A stretch of 64,000 bases of DNA from Haliclystus octoradiatus. Taxonomy: Eukaryota > Cnidaria > Staurozoa > Stauromedusae > Haliclystidae. Both the position numbers and the translations under genes were made by a program. Position 1 is the first letter of the stretch, and the number at the start of each line of letters is the position of its first letter. Under the pieces are notes generated by a model. It saw nothing but the letters and a program-made list of their open reading frames with translations, had not been told where the DNA came from and searched no databases. Shown here in pieces: positions 35,318-44,443 of the stretch. The DNA lies in NCBI GenBank assembly GCA_916610825.1, contig OU744447.1, positions 38,477,171 through 38,541,170 on the forward strand. The letters are read 5' to 3'.

Positions 35318-37229
35318 TTATATAGCGCCACTTCTATAATATATTAATCCAGTGGCAATTTACATAGTTTTGTTCTTATCAATAATTTATAGCTGCATTT
35401 TATTGGATATTGGTAATTCATGGCTACCGTATTGGTGAGCGACCCGTGAAAACTGATTTAAAAACTGACATCGACCACAACCAGAAAATATTTCAATTTT
35501 CCAAATATATTTCACATACCAGTTTATGTCTATTTTGAATGCGAAGCCCTCAACAGTCAGCACTAATTAATGTTGATTTGTTCAAAACTCAACAAGAGCG
35601 GCAGCCAATCATTCCATTGCTTGCTTGTTTCTTAGCCATGAAATTATAACTTTCATAATGAGAGTTTCATAATAATGAGCCGATCATAACTAAGAACACA
35701 TTTAAACCACAACACATCAATGTCATTCTACATATGGTTATAAATTTAGGTGATAAAGAAGACCGTGTTATCTTCAAACCGTTCACGGGTAAAGGCCATA
35801 AGACACACCGCAACAAAGAAATATGCGGTGTTGAGTGGAAACAGAACTTGAATATAAGAATGACATCAGAAGAATATTGGAAGAAATTGAAATATTCACT
35901 TGCGTAAGTTATTGCCTAATATAAAAATGTTTACAAGAAGAATAATTAGTCTAACAAGGTGACAGAGGGAATAATTTGGGAGGAAATTCAAATCAAACTT
36001 CAAAACAAATTATCAACACAAATTTGGAAGCAAAATTTAGAATCCCAAAAGGTTAAATATTTATCAAACCCCATTGTGAGATATATAAAGATATATATTG
36101 TAGTTTTTTTTCAATAATTCAACATTTGATTTCTCAAACTATTTAATATAAATCTCTTAGGATCAAATTAAAGACACAACTGGCTATGTTCCCAAAAGAT
36201 AAACCTGAACTATTAGAATCACTTCAGTTTGTGGCACGTTTTGGTCTTGTTTATGTCATAGAACCCAGTCTTTATTTAAGTGATTTGAAAACATCAGTGT
36301 CGATGGATGAGCTAGATACTGCACTGCTAAAGGGAAGGACTCAAAGACACCTATATAAGAGGGACGAGTTTAATTTTGAAAAACGTATCAATCTAATGAA
36401 AGCCAACGTGAAAAGCGATGACGATCAAGATTGCGAAATGGTACCACTTCCCAAAATAAATCAAAGTTACACACGAGAGAAGCAGCGACCTCTTATGAAG
36501 AAGAAAAACACATTGCTTGCATCGTCCTTTGTCTCTTTGTGGCCGGAAGGAAAAAAAGTTGATTTTATTGGAGTTCTAAAAGAGTTGGGATTTGTTATTG
36601 ACCCTGCTGCAAGCCAAATGGATCATGAGACAGATCTCATATGGAATATCAGTCTACATTTATCTCTTTCATTTGAAGCAACAATGCTTCTTGATGAAGA
36701 CTTTTGTTTCAAGAAAATGCATGAAAGACGCGTCACGTGGGTCCATGGATCTATCCTTGATTGTGATGGGTCATACGATGTAAGAACGTCGTTATATTCA
36801 AAGGAACAGATTGATGATGAACACAGTGCTTCCGAAAAGATATTTCCCAATGGTATACCTTATGACCAGCCTCTATTTCACAGACAAGAACGCACAGAAA
36901 AACTATTGTTTAGCAAAGCATTCCCAATAGCAAGCCGCAGCAAAGTCATGCATCTTCGACAGAGCACAGAACAGTGGATATTTGTTCAGCCAAAAAGTAC
37001 GACGGAAGCAATTGTAAACTATTGCAAACATTACTACATGCACATGAATGATATTGTATTAGATGATGAAGGTATGGAAATGAGTCTACGTTTTCATACA
37101 AAAGAGTTACAACAAATGGTTAAAGCGAATAGTACCATGCCAAAATTAGCTGATAAGACAGCTGAGGAAGTTTTATCACAGATTAGAAGAGCAACAGAAT
37201 TAGTTACTATTAAACTAAAAGAAAAATAG
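25325..37229 (+). CDS. Fused helicase / RNA-dependent RNA polymerase / nucleotidyltransferase
   Basis: Six exons: 25325-26000, 26331-31016, 32406-32913, 34588-35042, 35750-35903, 36161-37229. All have GT-AG borders and matching phases, totalling 7548 nt (2515 codons plus stop). Residues 1-100 hold a C3/C6...C57/C60 cluster. The SF2 helicase of Dicer/RIG-I type has LPTGYGKT (178-185), DECH (278-281), TATP (311-314) and QTRGRAR (580-586). The cellular RdRP (about 1000-1690) has TDGCGKIS (near 1152), LAGAKGVL, RPSMVKF (1212) and catalytic DLDGD (1426-1430). The nucleotidyltransferase has GS (1769-1770), D1781/D1783 and VDVDIS (1836-1841). About 550 C-terminal residues are unassigned. Expected role: unwinding RNA, copying it into dsRNA and tailing RNA ends in small-RNA amplification. 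The ATG has a good context (G at -3, G at +4), but an upstream exon is possible, since an AG acceptor lies at 25302. Confidence 0.93.
31082..31547. repeat. Palindromic (foldback-type) repeat in intron 2 of the RdRP gene
   Basis: The outer arms are inverted copies: GTTATCCTCTTGAAAACATT at the left, with its complement ending at 31547. Inner segments, including GTTCATGAAC motifs and a CATGAGTTCATGAAC block, are also inverted around a centre near 31280. No clear target duplication is seen. It could fold into a hairpin of roughly 170-bp arms in the pre-mRNA. Confidence 0.8.
33869..34327 (-). mobile_element. Pogo/Tigger-like MITE with an internal 74-bp minisatellite (intron 3)
   Basis: The ends resemble those of the copy at 62661-62836: TGTGAAACCTGTATA at the left and the complement of CAGTCAA at 34327, each next to TA. 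Between them a 74-bp unit (starts GACCACTATAGACAGGTGG) repeats from 33919 to about 34310, with five full units and a partial one, starting at 33919, 33993, 34067, 34141, 34215 and 34289. The CAGT...AACCTGTTATAACGG terminus and the TA flank suggest a Tc1/mariner-pogo origin. Confidence 0.65.
35247..35315. repeat. (AAT)n microsatellite in intron 4 of the RdRP gene
   Basis: A pure run of about 23 AAT triplets. Confidence 0.95.
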
Positions 37230-37733
37230 GTATATTTTAGATGGCTACATATTGCATAGGCCTATGGTCTGATGCTGAAAGGAAGGAAACTATAAAATAG
37301 TTTCAAACTTTTGCAAATTAATTAATGGTTTGTTCTCCTAGAGGTTCAGTTGAGACCAAATACCAATCTCTAGAATTCTCACATAATTAGCATAATTATT
37401 ATAAGCTGCATCAATACGATACCAGTATCATGTTTTCTCAAATTAATCAGTATATATAAATATACCATTACCCAGAATAGGCCTAATCAAACAAGAAGTA
37501 TAGTTGTATATAAATATATACAATTTGTTAATGGATCTGATTTTAGCTTGGCAACAAATATATTATTATTGTAAATTTGAATACTGGTGTACGCTGTTTT
37601 ATAGTTTTTAATGATAGATGTCTTCAGATGATTAATTTTGTAAATTTTAAATAATATATGCCTATAGTTTTTGAAGATTAATGTTTAATAATTTACAAGT
37701 TTTGATAGATGTAAAGTAGAAGTAGAATCATCA
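37230..37733. other. 3' flank of the RdRP gene
   Basis: AT-rich and probably partly 3' untranslated sequence. No AATAAA is visible before the SINE, so the polyadenylation signal must be a variant or lie further on (AATAAA occurs at about 38043). Confidence 0.3.
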
Positions 37734-37948
37734 GGCGGCCTATAGTGTAGTTGCTAAGGCTTTGGACCACGGCCGAAGGGTCTCCGGTTCAATTCCTGGC
37801 AGGAGCACTATAGGTTGGCGTCAGGAAGGGCATCCGGCTATTAAAACGCACACAAGCTTCAAAACACTAACAAATTAACCAACCACCCCGGTGAAAAAAG
37901 CTGCAAGCTTACCCGGCTTGCGGATAAATGAAAAATCAAAAAAAAAAT
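37734..37948 (+). mobile_element. tRNA-derived SINE
   Basis: The head looks like a tRNA: TAGTGTAGTTGCTAAGG in the A-box position and GGTTCAATTCC (37786-37796) as the B box. The tRNA-like part is followed by GTCAGGAAGGGCATCCGGC, a tail shared by SINEs and RTE-type LINEs in many animals, and an A-rich end. It is not a functional tRNA gene, because the body continues well past the acceptor position. Confidence 0.75.
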
Positions 37949-38161
37949 CAATATATTATGTTGAATGACAGGCATAGGAGAAATCCTTGTTTCCTGTTGC
38001 CGCCTCCAAAATAAAGAAAATCTAGCAAAAGAACTGGTTAAAATAAAATACCACCTGAAAATGTAAATTTATTCATATAACAATCGAGTTGCCTGCATTA
38101 ATTACTGGGCTCATTCACATAACAGACAGAAAGAAACATCAGATCTTATAGTAAAATAATT

Positions 38162-38280
38162 GAGATGGCAACACGCTACCGTACCATTGCTCTATTTCTA
38201 GAAGAGTGGCTTTTTTCGCTGAGAGCAATGATGTTAAATGCTCCTTTAATCTCAGCCGCGACACTGCAGATCAATTTCAA
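38162..38280 (+). repeat. Hairpin-rich dispersed repeat, copy 1
   Basis: Contains CTATTTCTAGAAGAGTGGC, TCGCTGAGAGCAATGA and CGCGACACTGCAGATCAATT. The same blocks recur at 60586-60730 (same strand) and 45376-45523 (opposite strand), with a fragment at 56850-56895. The blocks contain self-complementary segments (GAGTGG with CCACTC; GCTCTT with AAGAGC). Confidence 0.7.
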
Positions 38281-38337
38281 CAGATTACATCTACTCACAA
38301 TACAATTCCCTCTGGACTATTCCATCCGCCATCCTTA

Positions 38338-38840
38338 GGGGGTGTTTATATGAGTCGGGCTAGTCCGGTTGACAGTGAGACAGGCTGTTTATGGCGCCTG
38401 CTTATATGGCAGTTTCATCCCACTCTCAGAACAGCATAAGTCACAAGGCTAGCCTCGATTTTAAAGCCTCTTATCAATTTTATTTTTTTAAGTTTTTTTT
38501 AAAGTTTTATAAGGAAAATAGCAAATAGTTAATTAAATCTTAATTAATCTTGATGTTTTTATTTGAAATGTTAGATTTATTGCAAATAATGATTTAAATT
38601 TTAACATTGTCTAATTGAAGCGCTTGGCCGGGCTGGCCCACCAAACTGTGTTTATATGGAGATTCTCCGTTTCACCTAGGTTTCATCAGGTCAGATCCCA
38701 CCTGGTTGGGCTAGATAGGCAACCATATAAATGAACAACTGTAAAACAATAGACAACAATAGTGGATGTTGATCTCACTCAAAGGTGTCGCCCCACCTTG
38801 CCGGGCTGCCGGGGCTGGCCCACCTCATATAAACACCCCC
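38338..38840. mobile_element. 503-bp TTA-flanked non-autonomous DNA transposon
   Basis: The left end is GGGGGTGTTTATATGAG and the right end its complement. Both are flanked by TTA (38335-38337 and 38841-38843). GGGCTAGTCCGG / CCGGGCTGGCCCAC motifs repeat just inside the ends. It has no coding capacity. The 3-bp TTA duplication, G-rich start and GTTTA(T/C)A motif recall the large element at 11042-23943, so the two may share a transposase family (EnSpm or Harbinger type). Confidence 0.75.
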
Positions 38841-38904
38841 TTAGATCGTACTCATTTGATGTTTCAGATAAAGTCAAGGCTGAGTTTTAATCACAGTTCA
38901 TCTG

Positions 38905-38950
38905 ATCTTAATTAAGTTCGGTTGCTCTGCCATCTGAGCTAATCCCAGAC
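38905..38950 (-). repeat. tRNA-like fragment (SINE head or tRNA pseudogene)
   Basis: Read on the minus strand, GGGATTAGCTCAGATGGCAG matches the 5' half of a tRNA with a good D-arm/A-box (TTAGCTCAGATGG). No B box or T-arm follows, so it is only a fragment. Confidence 0.5.
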
Positions 38951-38989
38951 ATTCCAAGTCTCACGGCTTTGCCGTGAGTCTCACACTTC

Positions 38990-40065
38990 TACACTGATTC
39001 TCACGGTCTCATGGTTTCTCTCACTTTCTCACGGCAAAATCCAATCTTAAGAAAAATGTCCCTACTTTCTGAGTATACACTCTTTGGTAATCTAATTAAT
39101 GTTCAACATCTTAATTTATACTCTGTTGGATTATTCTAGCTGTTTTTTCTGAACTGCTTTTATGTTTTCAAGTGTCAACATTATCCAAAATGTTGTCGTA
39201 AGTTTTTCGTTTCAAGCCATTTTGAATCAATGATGAATTGCATGCCCCCAAACACCTTAGAATTGGGCCATCCCTTCGAGGCGGCCCCTATATTTTATCC
39301 CCAAAATGCGGAATTTCAAAAATCTCACTATTTTTTCAAATCTCAAGCTGGAAGGTCTGCTAATCCTCCGACCAGATCTGGTAGTTGGCTGCTAGACATA
39401 TGCTTCACTGTCTGCATCAATTAGAGATTTATAATATTTAATAAAACATACAGGAAATTAAATCCGTTTTGTAATAATGTACTACACAATTCAATTAAAG
39501 TATCATCAAATTTTAAAATTTACAAAATCTTCGTTTCCAAGTTCAGAGTAACCAAATTAATTAAATGACATTACGAACAATGTATTGATACCATGGGTGT
39601 TTTCATTCAATCAGCTTGGAGTGAGGCATCGAATGCGTAGCATGCCATTTGTTTACTGCCGCTCATAAATGTGGCACTGATTTTGTATTCCCCCTGTACA
39701 ACAAATATAGGAAATGACTGATCAGACTGTGTCTATGTCTTGTGATGTTCAAATTGTGCTCAATCAATGGAAATACAAGTCACACAATATAAATGTCGAT
39801 TGATTCAGATGTCTATGCCTAATGTCTATCCACAGTTGAATGCACTGTAGATATTATCAGAAGTATGATAAGGCCAATGAGGAACTGGTAAGGGGTTTAT
39901 CCTTAAGGAAGTACTTCGTTGAGGGGGAGGGGGGCTCATACCATGAGCATACAGCTGTGTGTCAATCATCAAAGTATATAGGTATGCATCTTGATTGTCT
40001 TTGTTGCATTTTCAAAAATATTACAATGTTATTAATTATCAGTTCGTTGATGATTTTTATTGCAG
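38990..40065. other. Region between TTA element and GM2-activator locus
   Basis: Nothing firm. Short open frames occur, but none shows a domain or matched splice phases. The first part repeats a TCTCACGG motif several times (38960-39045), an imperfect short tandem. Confidence 0.3.
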
Positions 40066-40198
40066 AACCTATCAATTTGTTATTACCCGTGAAAATGTAG
40101 GTTTGTTGAAAACAGTCTGCTTGCAGAAGAGTACAGTTGCTTACAGGGGGTGGGGTGTCAAATATCGGAACATTTATTATCCCTATAATTATAAGTAG
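40066..40198 (+). pseudogene. Possible stray last exon of a GM2-activator gene, on the opposite strand
   Basis: After a TTTTATTGCAG acceptor an open segment begins TYQFVITRENVG and includes a Cys in KTVCLQKS, 16 residues after the Tyr. This resembles the last exon of GM2-activator proteins, which supplies their eighth Cys. The other GM2-activator exons lie on the minus strand next to it, so this may be a micro-inverted exon, the end of a neighbouring paralogue, or chance. Its phase (2) does not match the donor phase (0) of the minus-strand exon 3. Confidence 0.3.
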
Positions 40199-40416
40199 CT
40201 CTTTGAATGGTTATTCCAGACAGCCTCAGATAGATATCAAACGCATCATAATTTCAACAGTTTAATAATCCCTCTATGATGAGACCACCTGTCAATAATG
40301 GTCATTGTATTTTAGAAATTTGATCATTCTATAATAAGTCATTGAATGTTGTTTAACATGCCGTTGTAGTCTCATATTGTAGTCTGTAGGGGATTGACTG
40401 CTGGTAGTTTACTTAC

Positions 40417-43400
40417 GCTTTCAATGAATGACGGCAAAGATATCTTTGGTATTTTGATGAGTGATGCCGGCAATTTAAATTCTCCTTTTTTCACTGGACA
40501 TGTGCACGAGATTCCATGTTCTTTGAAAGCGGGTGGACATTGGATTTTCTTGAGCATATCGCAAGGGCTTTTGTAGGTACTAAACAAAATTAACAGCACA
40601 ATCTATGTATATAACCGCAATAGGAAATACAAATTTTTAATTCTTCTAGTTCAATGCAAAGTAATATATTAATGATCCTGTTTTCAAAACAAAATCAAAA
40701 AAAGTTTGTCAAGTTATAAATGTCCAATAAATTTCATGTAAGAATATGCAGTACTGTACATTCAAATTTTTATTTTAATATTAACAGAGAAGACACACTA
40801 TGCTTACTATAATATGCAACAAATTGCTATTCAGTGAACAAAGGCAGAAAAAATAACAACTCAAACAGGCGGGTGTGAAAAACCGAATACCAACTAGACA
40901 TAATTTCTTTGTGATAACATTTTTTGAATTTTATAATTTGCCTTTTTATCTTTCCAATACCTAGCATAGACTGTAGTTATAAATTGTGTAAAAAGGAAAC
41001 AACATGATCACAGTTACAATAATCAAAGTTTGTTAATTATCTGTCGCGGCAAGATGAATCATTTTCTTGTGATCGCAGAAGTCTGGCTAATGGTTATAGT
41101 TGGTCTTGGTTTATGACATTGACATCCACCCTTAACTATCTATTATTAATTATAATAATTATTATAATAATTATACTAATTATTAATTTCTTCTAAATGC
41201 CTGACACTACTGACATCAAACCAAATGATATTTTCACATTCTAATATTGTGACCTAAAAAAAATTTGTGGTTTTCACTTTTTACATTTTCATGATATTTT
41301 CACATTCTAATATTGTGACCTAAAAAAAATTTGTGGTTTTCACTTTTTACATTTTCATGATATTTTCACATTCTAATATTGTGACCTAAAAAAAATTTGT
41401 GGTTTTCACTTTTTACATTTTCATGGTGTTTTCACAACACTTAAATGAAATTTTCATGTTTTTGGTGTCGGTAATGTGACGTACCATGAGCCCAGGTTAT
41501 CCACACATGGAACCTCAATGAAGAAGCCTAAGATTTTCTTTTTAATGACCAAACTTAAAGAAGTGAAACTTTGAATGGTTTCTGAAATGATGGCATCAAA
41601 TGCCACTGTTTCTTCTCCAGGGATTTTGATTGGATCAGGAGACAGACTCAATGATTTTATTTGAACAGGATCAGCCGCTGTACCTGTTAATTCAAAAAAA
41701 AGAAAATACATCTGAACCTTAATCTTCATCACAGGGACCGTTCCATAGTTGAGGATAGCATGATAAGATGCTATTATTCTCATTTTGATCATCTTCTTCT
41801 TCACAGCTTGGCTTGAAAATGTTCCGTAGTAAAAAACTGTTTTTTTCATAGACATAGTATTGTCACCACCACGCTTATAGATTGGTATATAGATCAGTAT
41901 AGTTTTCACAAGGAGAATAAACTAAAACAAAGGTTACATCACATATTCTTACAATTATACTCATAACACTCATATCTATCAGTCAGGTTACATATACAGT
42001 TGAGCTGTACGTACGTCACAGTACAAACAGATTCGTAACTAATGGTACATTTTGTACAGTGTTAATATCACGACCCACTTTACATCATTAATTTTTCAGA
42101 ACCAATTTCTATGAAACTCAAACTACTTCACTCTGGTTGACAACCCGCTCCATATCACAATCTTTGGTTGCAACAAGGCAGTGACATTTTGCTAATACTA
42201 CACTCACTGCTGTTTCATATTTCTATGACTTTTCCAATGCGGTAAATGGGTCAATCCTGTGTTCTCTCTTGACTAGATTGACAATTAAGAATTTCGGATT
42301 TATTCTAGAAAATAAGCTCAAACACATGTTACAAGCGGAAACGGTTGTATGATGTAAAACAAATTTGTTGTTTGATTAATTAATTTACACCAAGTAACCT
42401 ATGCTGAGATTGTCAAAAAGTTTGTTTATCAATCAGTTTTTTTAAAATACATTCTAGCCTGTTATAGCGGTGGTCACTTGGGATGTCTAAAATAGTATTT
42501 TCTATTGAATCAACTCTGTATATAAAGGCCACCTGCATATAGTGGTCACTCTAACAATATCTGAACTAGTATTGTCTGTAGAATAAACCCTGTACATAAA
42601 GGTCACCTGCCTATAGTGGTCACTCTAACAATATCTGAACTAGTATTGCATACTGAATCAACCCTGTATATAAAGGCCACCTGCATACAGTGGTCACAAT
42701 ATAAATATTTGATTTTCAAGTTAAAACAAAAATTTATTGGGCCATTTCTTTCTGAATTTTCATTACATTTGCTTGTAAGTAATATTATTGAATCCTTTTT
42801 GTTCTAAACCAAGTTACTACATCATTGGTCATTCTTATTTTTCAATTTACGGCACTAGACCGCAACGTAATGTTTTGAACACCTTATACATTGTCTATTG
42901 CAATTGTTTACGAATAACACTTTTTAATCAAATCTTTTTGCTATTCACCTTAATTTACATGTTGTGTATGCTGCATCATAAAGCTTGATTGAAACTATTA
43001 TTTTGATATTATTTTTATTATTATTATTTTGGTATAAAGGGCACTTGCATTTCATGTTTTCCCCTGGGCTGCGGGGCAGGGAGTCAACTGCCTCTGCGTC
43101 TACTTGATTCATATCAATGTCCTCTGCAACTGAACAAGAAGTTCAATAATTGTAATTCCCATCCAAAAGACTATAAGTTTATTGTTTTACAGTTCAAGTC
43201 AAGTTTATCATCCAATTCATTAGCCTGCTAGAAGACTCACTTTCAAAGTCTACTGTTTACTAAGTTTACATTTTGACAGTGAGTGTGCGAGCAGGCTACC
43301 AGTTCATATGTAAATTCAAATAAGTTTATGTGATGTGGCCGGACGGTCTGGTCTAACTAAACGGACGTACATACTTAAGTGTAGCTCAACTGTCAATCTG

Positions 43401-43939
43401 TCATTAAGTCCAGTGTTGTATCTATTTTCAAATAGCTAATCAATCATATGATTATGAAATATTTCGGCAGGTCAAAATAAAATGACAAACACTTAAGTGA
43501 GTGTCAAACGGAGACAATGGTGAATCCTATGTGTAGAGAAATTTAATTATCCATTGTTAAGAAGTTGTATTTTTTGAAAATTTTTGGAACGACAACAAGT
43601 CGCAGTCAAGCCTATTTTCGAGCGACCAATAAAAATGCTTGGTGGACTCCTTGAAGATTTGTATTTTATTACAAAAATAGGATATTTTTATATAAACTAA
43701 GTCTATATTTTGAGCTTACCGCAGTTGCTCCATGAAAAACCAAGAACTGTAGCATTGTCACCGCGTTTTCCTTCACGTTCAGGAATTGAGATATCGTTGT
43801 TCAAAATATGTTTCCAAAGAATCTTGACATCTTCATCTAATCCTTTATGATCTTCAATGACCAAATTAGATGACTTTGATGGCCAACAAGAAACACTGAC
43901 TGAAATGCCAAGCAAAATAAATACAAGTCGAGAATCCAT
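40417..43939 (-). CDS. GM2A: GM2 ganglioside activator-like lipid-binding protein (3' end missing)
   Basis: Minus-strand exons 43720-43939, 41485-41683 and 40417-40579 join in phase (1, 2, 0) into about 194 codons. The start at 43939 gives a secretion signal (MDSRLVFILLGISVSVSC). A longer frame begins at 43990. Family features: FSWSNCG, PVQIKSLSLSPDPIKIPG, VPCVDNLGSC (its last Cys codon is made by the exon 2/3 join), CDMLKKIQCP and ISCTCPVKKGEFKLP. Seven of the eight conserved Cys are present. The protein should lift sphingolipids from lysosomal membranes for hydrolases. The usual last exon (about 30 residues with the eighth Cys) was not found on this strand. It is divergent from the prosaposin gene 504 bp away. 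Confidence 0.82.
41228..41425. repeat. 66-bp tandem repeat, three copies
   Basis: Units start at 41228, 41294 and 41360 (ATATTTTCACATTCTAATAT...) and are nearly identical. They lie in GM2A intron 2, about 60 bp from the exon 2 donor. Confidence 0.95.
42455..42700 (+). repeat. Truncated copy of the CAGTCAAACCTG minisatellite MITE
   Basis: About three units of the same roughly 74-bp family seen at 33.9 and 62.7 kb (TATAGTGGTCACTCTAACAA, GTATATAAAGGCCACCTGC). It starts with a worn CCTGTTATAGCGG end and has no clear second end. It lies in GM2A intron 1. Confidence 0.7.
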
Positions 43940-44443
43940 CTTGCGATCAAGCAACACCAAAACAAATATCAAAATCAAATCATATTTCAAAAGATATGGT
44001 AGAAGCGGGACGACGTGTGCATCACGAGTTTTTGTTTAGCACATACAAATCATATCCGGTTAGGTATAAAGTTAGGTATTTACTTTCCCAAGTTTGATGT
44101 TTACAGAAATAATCTGTTAGCTTTTTTGAAGTTCTATATCAGATACATCATATATATATATGGGCCTATAGCAAACTACCTATTTCAAAGTATGATGTTT
44201 GATTTTAATTTTATATCAAGCCTATAAAATAATGTGTCGCACATGGCAAACACAGGTTACATGTTATTTGTATATTGTTCGAAATCACGTGATTTAACAT
44301 ACAAGATATGATTGGTTAACAATTTGAGTGTGTGTCATCGAGTGTATGACCATCACATGACTAAAGTTTTCAATTCGTCAAATGTTCTGTCACTTTGTTT
44401 TTAATTTTCACTCAGAAAGCAGCAGAACTGCGACAGAAACAAA
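43940..44443. promoter_or_regulatory. Shared intergenic promoter between GM2A-like and prosaposin genes
   Basis: Only 504 bp separate the two divergent start codons, so one region must carry both 5' UTRs and core promoters. It contains the palindromic E-box TCACGTGA (44285-44292) and a relaxed version TCACATGA near 44354. No clear TATA box is placed for either gene. Co-regulation is inferred from the arrangement and from both products serving lysosomal sphingolipid breakdown. Confidence 0.65.
44285..44292. promoter_or_regulatory. E-box TCACGTGA in the shared promoter
   Basis: An eight-base palindrome matching the core of the CLEAR element bound by TFEB/MITF-type factors at lysosomal genes. 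It lies about 150 bp before the prosaposin ATG and 345 bp before the GM2A-like ATG. Confidence 0.5.

Noticed and set aside
37734..37806. A functional tRNA gene
   Set aside because: A and B boxes are present, but the sequence runs on into a SINE body with the GGAAGGGCATCCGGC tail, and the cloverleaf is imperfect.
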